The notes under the pieces are model-generated. The model saw only the letters and a program-made list of their open reading frames with translations, ran no database searches and was not told where the DNA came from. 64,000 nucleotides of DNA, taken from contig NZ_CP062159.1 in the NCBI RefSeq assembly GCF_014844035.1, positions 1,922,001 to 1,986,000 on the forward strand, read 5' to 3'. Shown piece after piece: positions 19,123-27,707 of this stretch (its first letter is position 1; each line of letters opens with the position of its first letter). The position numbers and the translations under genes are program-made. This DNA is from Flavobacterium sp. MDT1-60. GTDB taxonomy: Bacteria; Bacteroidota; Bacteroidia; Flavobacteriales; Flavobacteriaceae.

Positions 19123-20085
19123 CTATTTTGTCCTCATGATTACCTTTTCGATCACAGAAAATTGATTACTTTCTCCAACTTTTGATTCCGTTTGTTTTTG
19201 AATAAAATATTTATCGAGCTCGTAGGAAACAGTGGCTGAATCCGAAAGTTCTTTTAAGATTCTTTCTTTTGGTATTTCAAAACGACTCGTTATATTATTT
19301 TGGTCATGCATATACATTAATATTCCATCGGTTGTGTTTAAAAAAATGGCTTCTTTTTTTAACAGATTTACAAAACTAATTCCGGGATTGTCGGATTGAT
19401 GTGGCTGCCATCCGCTGCTTAATTTATTTAATTCTTTTTCTAATTTTGCAGGTTCTTTTAAAGCAATCAATTTTTCCAAGTCTTTAAATTCGATGTCCCG
19501 ATTAGAAATATGTTTGAATTTTTTTATTGATTCGTCATCTACTATCACCCTGAAAATTTGTGGATTTTCTTTTAAATAAATAATATCGACATCAAGTCCA
19601 ACGCCTACTTTTGAATACGCTTCTGCAGAAATATCTTCAGCTATAAGTTTATGTTCTACATTATCATCAGTAGTTAAAGTTAATGCAAGCGTGTGGTCTG
19701 TATAACTACTTCTGGAGGATTGTGTTGTTTCAGAGAAGCCGCTATCAATAGTTGCTTTCGCAAAAACACCTTCTTTTTTAATTTTTTCTTCCAGACGTTT
19801 ACTGAAATTTATATTGATAAAAATAGATCCGAAAATAAAAATAGCAATAGGAATTAAAAAATTAGTTGCACTGTTTAAGTTTGGATCATCTGAATCAAAA
19901 TAAAATAACTCGCTTATAGAATCCATTTTTGTGATTCCAAGAAAAACAAAAAATGCCACTAATAATGAAGTTACAACACCAATTGACCAGCCTAGGGAGT
20001 TATAATCCGTTTCAGGAAACAAAAAGAAAGGTAAGACAAGAATTATCAGAGCGACAAAATACCATTTTAGGTCTTTAATATTCAT
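19123..20085 (-). CDS. Membrane protein, DUF3592-like
   Basis: 320 residues from ATG at 20085; an in-frame upstream ATG at 20130 would overlap the preceding gene by 32 bases. I prefer 20085 because the same CTCCCCAAAT stretch precedes both this ATG and that of the upstream gene. Three hydrophobic segments occur in the first 100 residues. A domain follows with 'GVFAKATIDSGF...YTDHTLALTLTTDDN...VGVGLDVDIIYLKENPQIFRV', which resembles DUF3592. The C-terminus is soluble. It forms a two-gene unit with the 346-residue protein upstream. The function is unknown. Confidence 0.75.
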   Translation of the reverse strand: MNIKDLKWYFVALIILVLPFFLFPETDYNSLGWSIGVVTSLLVAFFVFLGITKMDSISELFYFDSDDPNLNSATNFLIPIAIFIFGSIFININFSKRLEEKIKKEGVFAKATIDSGFSETTQSSRSSYTDHTLALTLTTDDNVEHKLIAEDISAEAYSKVGVGLDVDIIYLKENPQIFRVIVDDESIKKFKHISNRDIEFKDLEKLIALKEPAKLEKELNKLSSGWQPHQSDNPGISFVNLLKKEAIFLNTTDGILMYMHDQNNITSRFEIPKERILKELSDSATVSYELDKYFIQKQTESKVGESNQFSVIEKVIMRTK

Positions 20086-20098
20086 AATTTGGGGAGTT

Positions 20099-21139
20099 TT
20101 AAGATGAGAAGATAAAATTGGAAGATCCACTGCCTTTAATTAGAAATGAATGTTCGATGTTATTAGAATCCAGTATGGTAACCTGTACACTATAATCCTT
20201 ATTATTATAGAAACTAAAATTATCACTTTCAGTATTCTCCAGAATAAACTTAGTTGGTTTCGATTTTGTTCCTGCAGCTACTTCTAAAGGTAATTTTGTG
20301 TTCCAGGGTATTGAGTTTGTAACGTTTTTAATAGATACAATCTTAAAAGCAGTACTAGAATTGGTCAGCTCAATCTGAATTACTTTATAGTCACTATAAG
20401 TTTGTGCAATGTTTATTTGAGGCTGGAATTTTTTTTCTACTGAAACCAATACATATAATCTATTTGATTTAAGAAGATTTTCGCCTTTGTAATTATATGT
20501 TTTAGAAGCATCATAATCTTTGTTAACAGCATTTTTTAGTGCCGCTTTTGATATTGAAATGGTGTCTAAGTTTGCTTTGTTATCATTATAACATTCTTCT
20601 AATTCGACTTGTGTCGAATTAAGAAAAAAGCCCGGAATTAGCGTAAATAAAATTCGATCAGCATATACTTTTTCTACTTTTAAATACATTTTAGAATCAG
20701 AGGTGTCTTCTTTGGTATCTTGAAGTGTAAAGAATTCGTTTACAGTAGCGTTGTCAATGAAATTGTCCAGCAACTGAACATTTTCATTGAAATATTTAAT
20801 ATCTTGTTTATGATAATTGCTTTCTTTTACTTGCTCAACAAAAAAGTAAATAAGAAATCCTAAGCAAATTAAAATAGGCCAGGTATAAGTGTACCAGGGG
20901 CTTCTAATTTTTTGTCTTTTTTTTATTTCATAGATATAATGCGCTGGAAGTTCATATAGTTCTCCACCTTTTCTTATAGCCCATATTTTTCCTGTTCCAA
21001 AAAACGGGATCCAGTAAATATGAAAATAACTTTGACGAATTTCTATATTGAAATGGTTGTCCTGTTGTGTAGTAAAACCGAATTCATGCGAAGTAAGCTC
21101 TTTAATTTTAAAATTTCGTTGACCGAAAACTATTCTCAT
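20099..21139 (-). CDS. Uncharacterised single-pass membrane protein
   Basis: 346 residues. The first 75 residues (with FFGTGKIWAIRKGGELYELP) resemble the front part of bacterial zinc-ribbon-like proteins but lack Cys pairs. One membrane segment lies at about 79-99 (TYTWPILICLGFLIYFFVEQV). The remaining 245 residues look extracytoplasmic and beta-rich, with no motif I know. It is the first gene of a pair with the DUF3592-like protein. No signal peptide cleavage site is seen. Confidence 0.7.
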   Translation of the reverse strand: MRIVFGQRNFKIKELTSHEFGFTTQQDNHFNIEIRQSYFHIYWIPFFGTGKIWAIRKGGELYELPAHYIYEIKKRQKIRSPWYTYTWPILICLGFLIYFFVEQVKESNYHKQDIKYFNENVQLLDNFIDNATVNEFFTLQDTKEDTSDSKMYLKVEKVYADRILFTLIPGFFLNSTQVELEECYNDNKANLDTISISKAALKNAVNKDYDASKTYNYKGENLLKSNRLYVLVSVEKKFQPQINIAQTYSDYKVIQIELTNSSTAFKIVSIKNVTNSIPWNTKLPLEVAAGTKSKPTKFILENTESDNFSFYNNKDYSVQVTILDSNNIEHSFLIKGSGSSNFIFSS

Positions 21140-21283
21140 ATTTGGGGAGGTATTGGTTTTATATAGGCTTTGTTGTATTAATGTTTAAAAAAATGCATAA
21201 TATTATATTTGACGAATATATTAATTATTAAAAATAAATGTATTATTAACAAGTATTTTTTTTATAAAGAAGTAATTTTCAAT

Positions 21284-21320
21284 AAAAAACGGCAATTACA
21301 TATGTAATTGCCGTTTTATG
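21284..21320 (-). terminator. Terminator after the nucleoid-associated protein gene
   Basis: AAACGGCAATTAC and GTAATTGCCGTTT form a perfect 13-bp stem around ATAT (21287-21316). An A-run lies to the left, giving a T-run on the minus strand. Confidence 0.85.
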
Positions 21321-21356
21321 TTTTAGTAAAGTAAGTAATGGAAAATGAATAGCTTC

Positions 21357-22415
21357 TTAGCTTTTTTCTTCTTTATTGAAATACACTAAGTAGTAATACA
21401 TTTGTTTTTCTTCATCCCAGCCTTTTTCAACAAATTTTTCTGCACTTTCAGGATTGATGAAATCCATTTTAATCTGAATGTGAGTATCCAGATTAATAAC
21501 GTTTTTAATCGATTTTCTGGCGTCCGAAACAGCTGCATTTGCAATAGGGAATGAGGTTACATCTTCGATGCTGTATTTTTCTCCTTTATCAACTTTATAG
21601 TTTTTGAATTCAGGAATTAAGTCTGGATTGTCTAATACTTCATTAAGGAAATTTTGTTCCTCAAACTGATCATTTTTAGCGAAATAATTCACAGATCGGT
21701 TCATAAACATTACTTCTTCTTTTTTGTCTTCTGCTGGCAAAACAACATCTTTTGCAAAGCCCTGACAGAATTTTAAATATTTTTTGGTGATGAAGTTTTC
21801 ATCTTCAAAAGCATCAACAGATAAAAAGTGCTCTAACCAGTAACGCGCATCATAACGGTTACTATCCACAGTTAGAATTTTGTATCCTTCGTCTTTTTTA
21901 TAGTTAAAGATCAAACATCCTTTGTCTAATTTACTTAGGTTGATTCCTTGCTGCAAAATCATTTCAAGATTGCTGTCTTTTTCTTCAAATTGTAAAAAGT
22001 CAGCTTGTAACTCGCTTTTAAAAATTCCAATAGCATCAACAACATTATTGTCTATACTTAAATTTGTTAGATAAGTCACATAAACCTCTCCGTTTTTAAT
22101 GTGTGGATGGTTTGATTGCTCAAATAAATGTGTAGTAATTTTTTTGGAGATCTCTTGTAAATTCCCCGGATTGTTAAAAATCTCAGTTGCATATTTAAAC
22201 ATGTCGTTATAGTCCAAATCGACTTCGTGCGCAAACTGATAATAGTTTTCTTCTTTCTCTCTAAAAGGTTTAAAAAAGTACTCTTTTATCAGAGGCACAA
22301 TTTCATCATTCAAATTAAAAGGCTGTTCCGATAAAAAAATCGCTTCGTTTCTGCTTTTGTTTCCTACGCGGTGTATCGCAAGCGTCTCGATGTGGGTGTT
22401 GAAAAGGTTGATCAT
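21357..22415 (-). CDS. Nucleoid-associated protein (NdpA/YejK family)
   Basis: 352 residues, the usual length of the 37-kDa nucleoid-associated family. The N-terminus (INLFNTHIETLAIHRVGNKSRNE) and the internal KGCLIFNYKKDEGYKILTVDSN region match the Bacteroidetes members as I remember them. The E. coli homologue co-purifies with the nucleoid, but the molecular role is not settled. It is transcribed leftward; the upstream gap holds one arm of a repeat that brackets the next gene. Confidence 0.8.
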   Translation of the reverse strand: MINLFNTHIETLAIHRVGNKSRNEAIFLSEQPFNLNDEIVPLIKEYFFKPFREKEENYYQFAHEVDLDYNDMFKYATEIFNNPGNLQEISKKITTHLFEQSNHPHIKNGEVYVTYLTNLSIDNNVVDAIGIFKSELQADFLQFEEKDSNLEMILQQGINLSKLDKGCLIFNYKKDEGYKILTVDSNRYDARYWLEHFLSVDAFEDENFITKKYLKFCQGFAKDVVLPAEDKKEEVMFMNRSVNYFAKNDQFEEQNFLNEVLDNPDLIPEFKNYKVDKGEKYSIEDVTSFPIANAAVSDARKSIKNVINLDTHIQIKMDFINPESAEKFVEKGWDEEKQMYYYLVYFNKEEKS

Positions 22416-22457
22416 ATTTTTTAGGTTCAGAGTTGCAGAGGTTCAAAGGGGCAAAGA

Positions 22458-22817
22458 TTATTTTCTGTCTTTTATTTTTCTAATAAAAGCACTTAACATT
22501 CGCTCTATTTCCCTGCTTTCTCCATTTGTCTTGTTAAATTGAATTTGATTAATATATTTCAGATTGTATGAAATTTCAAGTTGTGTTTGTATTTCAAACA
22601 ACGAAGAAATAGAGATGTTTAAAAACCGTAAATAATCAGTATTTCCATCTCTTCCATAACCTTCTGCTATGTTGCTTGGTATTGATATTGCACTTCTTCT
22701 AATTTGTGAAGTTAGCCCATAAATTTCTTCTTTGGGAAATGAATTTGTTAATTGGTAAATCTCAGTTACTAAGTTCATGGATTTTTGCCAGATTAAAAGG
22801 TCTCGAAAAGTTTTCAT
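22458..22817 (-). CDS. Four-helix-bundle protein (23S rRNA intervening-sequence protein family)
   Basis: 119 residues. The sequence starts MKTFRDLLIWQKSM and contains LTSQIRRSAISIPSNIAEGYGR, the hallmark of the small four-helix-bundle family first named from proteins encoded in 23S rRNA intervening sequences and related to the Avd accessory protein of diversity-generating retroelements. No reverse transcriptase or variable repeat is nearby. The gene is enclosed by inverted repeats and is preceded by its own palindrome and -7 box. Biological function is unsettled for this family. Confidence 0.9.
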   Translation of the reverse strand: MKTFRDLLIWQKSMNLVTEIYQLTNSFPKEEIYGLTSQIRRSAISIPSNIAEGYGRDGNTDYLRFLNISISSLFEIQTQLEISYNLKYINQIQFNKTNGESREIERMLSAFIRKIKDRK

Positions 22818-22818
22818 A

Positions 22819-22849
22819 TTTTGTATTTAAAAAATTAAATACAAAAATA
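22819..22849 (-). promoter_or_regulatory. Palindrome and -7 box before the four-helix-bundle gene
   Basis: TTTTGTATTTAA / TTAAATACAAAA form perfect 12-bp arms (22819-22846) directly before the ATG. TATTTTTG on the minus strand (22849-22842) fits the -7 consensus and overlaps the palindrome, suggesting autoregulation. Confidence 0.5.
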
Positions 22850-22930
22850 AAAATATTCCTACTTTTTAAATCAAAGATTTAAAAGAAAAACCTCTGAACC
22901 TTTGAACCTCTGCAGCTTTGTACCTTTCTT

Positions 22931-23470
22931 CTAATTCCAGTTTTCTTCAAACCCATAATCTTCAAAGCTATCGTCGCCTTCGAACATGTCAAGATCTTCT
23001 TCGTCCAGATCATCTTCAAATTCGCCGTAGATATCGTCGTGCATATCGGCTTCAAAGTTTTTTTCGATGGCTTCGTCAGGCATTTCTCCGTGAGAGAATA
23101 AAGTTTCAGGATACGGAACTCCGGCAATTTGGTCTTCAATAGCGGCTAATTCAACTAAGAAAGTCCACATATTGATGAAGTCATACACGTAGATTATTTT
23201 AGTGTTTTGTTCATCTAAGAGATCAGATAATTTGTAATCGCTCATGGTTCTTTGCTCTCCCGGAATGTCGCCGGTATCAAAAAGTGCAATTTCATCTTCC
23301 TGATTCCAAGTTTCATCGCAGGTATAAAACGAAGCTACTTCCATTCCGTCAAAACCAAAAGCGTTGAAGATCGCATTGTGTAAATCTTCAAGCGTATCAT
23401 CTTCAAGAATTGCAATGTCTCTAAAAATATCTTCTTCGGCGTCTAGAATTACTCTAAATTTATAAACCAT
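22931..23470 (-). CDS. Plasmid pRiA4b ORF-3-like acidic protein
   Basis: 179 residues. The N-terminal 120 residues match the pRiA4b ORF-3 (IS1096 passenger TnpR-like) family: YKFRVILDAEEDIFRDIAI, LHNAIFNAFGFD, ASFYTCDETW and LSDLLDEQNTKIIYVYDF. The last 50 residues are extremely acidic (runs of D/E), as usual in Bacteroidetes members. There is no transposase nearby, and these chromosomal copies appear to be stable single genes. The function is unknown. Confidence 0.85.
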   Translation of the reverse strand: MVYKFRVILDAEEDIFRDIAILEDDTLEDLHNAIFNAFGFDGMEVASFYTCDETWNQEDEIALFDTGDIPGEQRTMSDYKLSDLLDEQNTKIIYVYDFINMWTFLVELAAIEDQIAGVPYPETLFSHGEMPDEAIEKNFEADMHDDIYGEFEDDLDEEDLDMFEGDDSFEDYGFEENWN

Positions 23471-23566
23471 AATCTTTGTTTTTATTGAAAGGTCAAAGGT
23501 AAAATATAATTAATGATTTACGAATTGGATTTGCGATTTGTTGAAAAGATTTTAATTATCGAAAAA

Positions 23567-24166
23567 TTATTTCCCGGTCAATCGTTTTCTAATCTTATGA
23601 TAGTGTTTATGATAAGTATTATGACTCGGATAAGTTCTGCCGGAAGTCATATTATTAAAAACTAAAGCCGTCAGAAACAAAATCAAAACGCCAACCAAAA
23701 CTGGAGAAAGTACATACATATAACCTAAAGCTTTTATTTTATCAGAACCAATAACAGCAATAAGTGCCGTTGCGCCTCCCGGTGGATGCAGGGTTTTGGT
23801 GATTTGCATTAAAATAATAGCGAGTGAAACAGCCAGCGGTGCCGCAATCCAAATGATATCCGGAGCCAATTTATGAACCGTAACACCTACTAAGGCTGAA
23901 ACTAAATGACCGCCGATTAAATTTCGGGGTTGTGAAAAAGGGCTCTGAATAATTCCGTAAACTAAAACACTAGAAGCTCCAAAAGAACCAATTAAATAAA
24001 CAGCGTCATTTCCTGAAAAATGTATCGATTGAATATATGCCAGGATTCCAATGCCGACAAAGGAACCCAAGAAAGACCAAAAATGTTCCTTATAATCTAC
24101 TAAGGTTTCTTTGTAAAGAATGTAACGTGTTTTGCGATATCCTCTTTTTATTTTTTGAGCAGGCAT
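23567..24166 (-). CDS. HPP family integral membrane protein
   Basis: 199 residues with four hydrophobic segments and the signature LHPPGGATALIAV (HPP motif at about residues 127-129). HPP proteins are inner-membrane proteins; plant and cyanobacterial members are linked to nitrite transport, but the bacterial substrate here is unknown. It lies 82 bases downstream of a ClC gene on the same strand, so a shared membrane role for anions is possible though unproven. Confidence 0.88.
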   Translation of the reverse strand: MPAQKIKRGYRKTRYILYKETLVDYKEHFWSFLGSFVGIGILAYIQSIHFSGNDAVYLIGSFGASSVLVYGIIQSPFSQPRNLIGGHLVSALVGVTVHKLAPDIIWIAAPLAVSLAIILMQITKTLHPPGGATALIAVIGSDKIKALGYMYVLSPVLVGVLILFLTALVFNNMTSGRTYPSHNTYHKHYHKIRKRLTGK

Positions 24167-24248
24167 AGGTAACTAATATTCGTTGTGGTATTTTTTGCCA
24201 CAGATTAAATGATTTAAAATGATTAATCTGGGAAATCAGTAGAATGTT

Positions 24249-25529
24249 TTATTTAGATAAAGTCGGAGCATATGTATAAACCGTGTGTGGGTAAATCATT
24301 TTTGCAGTGTATTTCGAAATTAAGCAAACCACCATTATCGGGAAAAACAAAGTGTAATCGTTTGTTAATCCACAAACTAGAAATATTGCTGTAAAAGGTG
24401 CGTGAATACTGGCGCTTAGAACCGCTGCCATTCCGATAATCATAAAATTTACGGGAATTACATTTACATGAAAAAAGGTATTTAAGATTGAAGCCAATAG
24501 TAATCCTAAAAATGCTCCGATAAATAAACTAGGAGCAAAAACCCCGCCGTCACCGCCAGAAGCTAATGTAATTGAAGTTACGATTGGTTTTAAAAGTAAA
24601 ATTCCAACAAATGTAAAAGCCAGAGTTATAGTCAACGGAATTTCTGAAGAACTGGCAAAAATTGCTTTTATAGCATGATAACCTTCTCCGTATAATTGAG
24701 GAAAAATAAATAGTGAAATACTTAAAACAGCAGATCCTATAATGATTTTGTAATAATGAACTCCAATTTTTCCAAATTGAGATTTAAAAAACAAAATGCA
24801 ACGTGTTAAGTAAACCGAATTCAAGCCGGCCAAAATTCCCAAAAGAATAAAATAGGGAATTGCTTTTAAATGCCAGGTTGTAATCGTAACAGCAAATAAC
24901 GGTTCTTCTTTTAAAATGGTAAGCAACCCGAAAGCAATTGAAACTGCAATAACATTTGAAATGATAAAAGCACGTGTCACTTTTCTTGAAATAACTTCTA
25001 AAGCGAACAAAATTCCGGCAATTGGGCTGCTGAATAAAGCGGTAACTCCCGCAGCAACACCTGCACAGATTAATTCGGTTTTATATTGGCGAAATATATT
25101 TTCTTTTTGCTGCGCTACAGAACCAATAGTGGCGGTAGCAACAACGGTCGAAACTTCGATTCCGGTTGACCCTCCAAAAATAACAGTCAATAATCCGTTG
25201 ATAAAGTGTGATGGAATTTTATAAGATGGCAGATTTTTTGAATTTGATCTGGTACTTTCAAAAACCTCTTTGATGCCTTTGTTTTCTTTCTTTTTGAAAA
25301 GATATTGTCTAAGAAAATAAATTACGGATAATCCGAAAACAGGGAAAATTATATAAAAAATAGGGTTTACTGAGACTTCATGAAAGAAGATTTCTTCGTA
25401 ATATTCCGTTATTTTTTTAAGTGAGATTCCGAGAAAGGCTGAAAGGAAGCCAATTAAAATAGAAACAATAACTAATTTTCGGAATTTAATAAATTGATGA
25501 TTTTTTTTGATTTGCGCCGTTTTGTTCAT
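24249..25529 (-). CDS. ClC-type chloride channel/antiporter
   Basis: 426 residues with about ten membrane helices. Conserved ClC motifs are visible: GGSTGIEVS (the position of the GREGP motif, with the gating Glu kept), SSPIAGILFALEV and GGDGGVFAPSLFIGAFLG. No C-terminal CBS pair follows, as in short prokaryotic ClC proteins. It should move Cl- (or another anion) across the inner membrane, and the retained Glu is compatible with Cl-/H+ exchange. A -7 box (TAATTTTG on the minus strand, 25579-25572) lies upstream. Confidence 0.92.
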   Translation of the reverse strand: MNKTAQIKKNHQFIKFRKLVIVSILIGFLSAFLGISLKKITEYYEEIFFHEVSVNPIFYIIFPVFGLSVIYFLRQYLFKKKENKGIKEVFESTRSNSKNLPSYKIPSHFINGLLTVIFGGSTGIEVSTVVATATIGSVAQQKENIFRQYKTELICAGVAAGVTALFSSPIAGILFALEVISRKVTRAFIISNVIAVSIAFGLLTILKEEPLFAVTITTWHLKAIPYFILLGILAGLNSVYLTRCILFFKSQFGKIGVHYYKIIIGSAVLSISLFIFPQLYGEGYHAIKAIFASSSEIPLTITLAFTFVGILLLKPIVTSITLASGGDGGVFAPSLFIGAFLGLLLASILNTFFHVNVIPVNFMIIGMAAVLSASIHAPFTAIFLVCGLTNDYTLFFPIMVVCLISKYTAKMIYPHTVYTYAPTLSK

Positions 25530-25665
25530 CAGATGTGGATTTGTAGATCGCGAGATTTATTTGCGATTTCACAAAATTAGACAATCAAATCTGTTTTTAA
25601 ATAATAAACGGTCTTTATAATTTGTTAAAATTATTAAGGCAACAAATTCTTTAGCTAAAAAAAAT

Positions 25666-25742
25666 GCCACAAAGACACTAAGTCGCTAAGTTTTCTATCA
25701 TTAATTTTAAAAAAAAACTTTGTACCTTAGTGTCTTCGTGGC
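25666..25742. repeat. Intergenic hairpin repeat (GCCACAAAGACACTAAG family)
   Basis: The 17-nt arm GCCACAAAGACACTAAG (25666-25682) is matched by CTTAGTGTCTTCGTGGC (25726-25742) with one mismatch. It sits just downstream of the VOC operon and could act as its terminator or message stabiliser. A partial relative is at 49461-49478. Confidence 0.65.
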
Positions 25743-25754
25743 AAAAAATCTTAG

Positions 25755-26144
25755 TTACCTCTCATAAAACTCAATGGGCAATTCATCAGGATCGGCGATA
25801 AACGTAAATCGTTTTTCAGTGGTTTCATCAATTCTGATAGGTTCTGATTCTACTTTTTTTGAATTTAGAAAAGTAATAGTTTCATCCAAATTAATTACTT
25901 CAAAAGCTAAATGGCGCAAACCAACAGCTTCTGGTCGTGACGGGCGTTTCGGCGGATTTGGAAATGAAAACAATTCGACAATATAATTGCCATTTAAGGC
26001 TAAATCGAGCTTGTAAGATTGACGTTCTTCGCGGTAGATTTCTCTGATAATAGTTAATCCCAAAACTTCCGTATAAAAAGTTTTAGATTTTTGATAATCA
26101 GAGCATAGAATGGCAATGTGATGAACTTTATTTAAGGTAAGCAT
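25755..26144 (-). CDS. gloA2: VOC family protein, YaeR/SMU1112c-like glyoxalase
   Basis: 129 residues, one glyoxalase/bleomycin-resistance fold. HHIAILCSDYQKSKTFYTEVLG and GLRHLAFEV provide the metal-binding His positions, with Glu near ELFSF and the C-terminal IEFYE. The pattern fits the small metalloprotein group typified by YaeR. Its start shares one base with the stop of the preceding acetyltransferase gene (TAATG), so translation is coupled. It is last in a four-gene operon. Confidence 0.85.
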   Translation of the reverse strand: MLTLNKVHHIAILCSDYQKSKTFYTEVLGLTIIREIYREERQSYKLDLALNGNYIVELFSFPNPPKRPSRPEAVGLRHLAFEVINLDETITFLNSKKVESEPIRIDETTEKRFTFIADPDELPIEFYER

Positions 26145-26719
26145 TATGTATTTTGTTGGGGTTCTTGATTTAATTTTCTAATTATTTTCGCCGGATTTCC
26201 AACAGCCAACGAGTTGTCCGGAATGTCTTTTGTAACTACAGATCCTGCTCCAATAACACAGCCTTTTCCGATGGTTACACCTGGACAAATTACAGAGTTT
26301 CCGCCAATCCAGCAATCATCTCCAATAGAAATGCGCAATGCATTTTCTAATGATTTTCGCAATTCGGCGTCAAGTGGATGCGTCGCTGTGTAGATTTGAA
26401 CGTTCGGTGCAAAAAATACATTTGAGCCAATAGTGACGGGGGCGCAGTCTAAAACAACACAATTGACATTGAAATAAACGTTGTCTCCGCAAGTAATATT
26501 GTATCCGTAATCACAATGAAATGGAGGTTCTATATAAAAACTTTTACCAGTATTCGGAATTAATTCGGCTATAATTTCTTTGGCTTTCTTAGTCAAACGA
26601 TATTCGGTTACGTTTAAGCGATGTAACAAATTCTTGGCTTTTCGACGTTCTTTTACTAAAACAGGATCACCTGCAATGTAGTATTCTCCCGAAATCATTT
26701 TTTCTTTTTCTGTTTTCAT
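26144..26719 (-). CDS. Sugar O-acetyltransferase (maltose acetyltransferase type)
   Basis: 191 residues. An N-terminal Mac region (EKEKMISGEYYIAGDPVLVKERRKAKNLLHRLN) precedes left-handed beta-helix hexapeptide repeats (VYFNVNCVVLDCAPVTIGSNVFFAPNVQIYTATHPLD, then GVTIGKGCVIGAGSVVTKDIPDNSLAVGNPAKII). The catalytic His is in TATHPLD. It transfers acetyl from acetyl-CoA to a sugar hydroxyl in the cytoplasm. It lies between YciI and VOC genes with gaps of 8 and -1 bases. Confidence 0.93.
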   Translation of the reverse strand: MKTEKEKMISGEYYIAGDPVLVKERRKAKNLLHRLNVTEYRLTKKAKEIIAELIPNTGKSFYIEPPFHCDYGYNITCGDNVYFNVNCVVLDCAPVTIGSNVFFAPNVQIYTATHPLDAELRKSLENALRISIGDDCWIGGNSVICPGVTIGKGCVIGAGSVVTKDIPDNSLAVGNPAKIIRKLNQEPQQNT

Positions 26720-26727
26720 GCAGTAAT

Positions 26728-27186
26728 CTATATTTTTTTCTTAGCGATCTTTTCGTGAATTTTTAACGTTTCCTGCAAAGCTGCTGTTGCGTACCAAGGT
26801 GTTAGTTCAGCTTCTAGTAAATTTGCCTTTATTGCAGGATCGGTAGCTACGAGTGCTTGTGCTTCTTCAATAGTTGTGACATTAAAAACATAAATACCTC
26901 TGTAATTTCGATCATTTTTCATAAAAGGTCCGGCAACAACCAATTTTCCTTCTTTGGCGAGTTTATTGATATTGGCCATATGACCTTCAAATAATTTTTG
27001 GGTTTCTTCTTTTGAGGCAGTAGTGTTCGTTCCTGTTTTTAAAAGACAGAACACATATTTTTTCATTCCGTACTCATCTGCATTTAAGGATTTTGCCAGA
27101 TTTTCATCATATTTTGTCTCCGTATCCTGAGAAAACCCAAGTGTACTTAGAAATAAAAATCCAAGTATTAGTATTAATTTTTTCAT
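26728..27186 (-). CDS. Exported YciI-like protein
   Basis: 152 residues. Residues 1-20 are a Sec signal (MKKLILILGFLFLSTLGFSQ), which is unusual for the mostly cytoplasmic YciI family. The domain has the conserved His (GHMANINKLAKEGKLVVAGPF) and the Asp in LVATDPAIKANLLEAE. The activity of YciI proteins is poorly known; they have a ferredoxin-like fold. The gene is 11 bases from the DinB gene upstream, in the same operon. Confidence 0.85.
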   Translation of the reverse strand: MKKLILILGFLFLSTLGFSQDTETKYDENLAKSLNADEYGMKKYVFCLLKTGTNTTASKEETQKLFEGHMANINKLAKEGKLVVAGPFMKNDRNYRGIYVFNVTTIEEAQALVATDPAIKANLLEAELTPWYATAALQETLKIHEKIAKKKI

Positions 27187-27197
27187 ATGAAATGTTT

Positions 27198-27656
27198 TTA
27201 AAGTAACTTCTTTAAAATCACAATCTGCCCCAAATGATAAACGTCATGCTGAATAATGCCGTGAATATCTTCATAAAAATTATGATTGTTGTTTGGGTCT
27301 ATTTTATCAAAATCAGCATCATTAAAATCATTAAAGAAGGCAGTCCATAATTCTTGTGATTTTGCAAGGCTTTGAAGGGATTGTTCCCAAGAAACTTCAG
27401 ATGAATCCAGGATAGGAACAAAATAGTTATGATCAGGGGTTACTATTGTTTCTCCCTGGACACGTCTTAAAATATTCCTTCTCCATTGGATAAGATGATT
27501 GACAATTTCCCAAATCGTATTTAAATTAGGGTTTATTTTTCTGTAAGCCTGCTCTGCGGTCACATCTTTTAAAGTATTTGCTAAAGTTACCTCAAGCCAC
27601 GGATTTCCATTATAAATGGATTGATATAAATTTGAAACTCTTCTGCTTTCTGACAT
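27198..27656 (-). CDS. DinB family protein
   Basis: 152 residues, four-helix DinB fold. Metal-binding histidines are visible in IVNHLIQWRRN (about residue 54) and in the pair HDVYHLGQI near 134-138. DinB-like proteins include thiol-dependent transferases and damage-inducible proteins of unknown activity. It is the first gene of the operon DinB-YciI-acetyltransferase-VOC. Confidence 0.88.
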   Translation of the reverse strand: MSESRRVSNLYQSIYNGNPWLEVTLANTLKDVTAEQAYRKINPNLNTIWEIVNHLIQWRRNILRRVQGETIVTPDHNYFVPILDSSEVSWEQSLQSLAKSQELWTAFFNDFNDADFDKIDPNNNHNFYEDIHGIIQHDVYHLGQIVILKKLL

Positions 27657-27707
27657 TGTGATGTTGTTTAATTGTTTGACTCTTAAAGATATAAAAAATG
27701 AATCTAG

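Larger units (their letters stand above)
22423..22926. repeat. Inverted repeats bracketing the four-helix-bundle gene
   Basis: A left arm (22423-22456) and right arm (22891-22926) share a perfect 15-nt inverted core (TGCAGAGGTTCAAAG, at 22434-22448 and 22900-22914) plus looser outer matches. They bound a 504-bp block containing one gene. The same 15-mer occurs at 36839-36853 and a relative at 30745-30862. Confidence 0.65.

Noticed and set aside
22458..22817. A diversity-generating retroelement built around the four-helix-bundle (Avd-like) gene
   Set aside because: No reverse transcriptase, template repeat or variable gene end is present in the neighbourhood.
22931..23470. A transposon, because the pRiA4b ORF-3 family is linked to IS1096 in some annotations
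   Set aside because: There is no transposase or terminal repeat around this gene, and chromosomal copies are common in Bacteroidetes.
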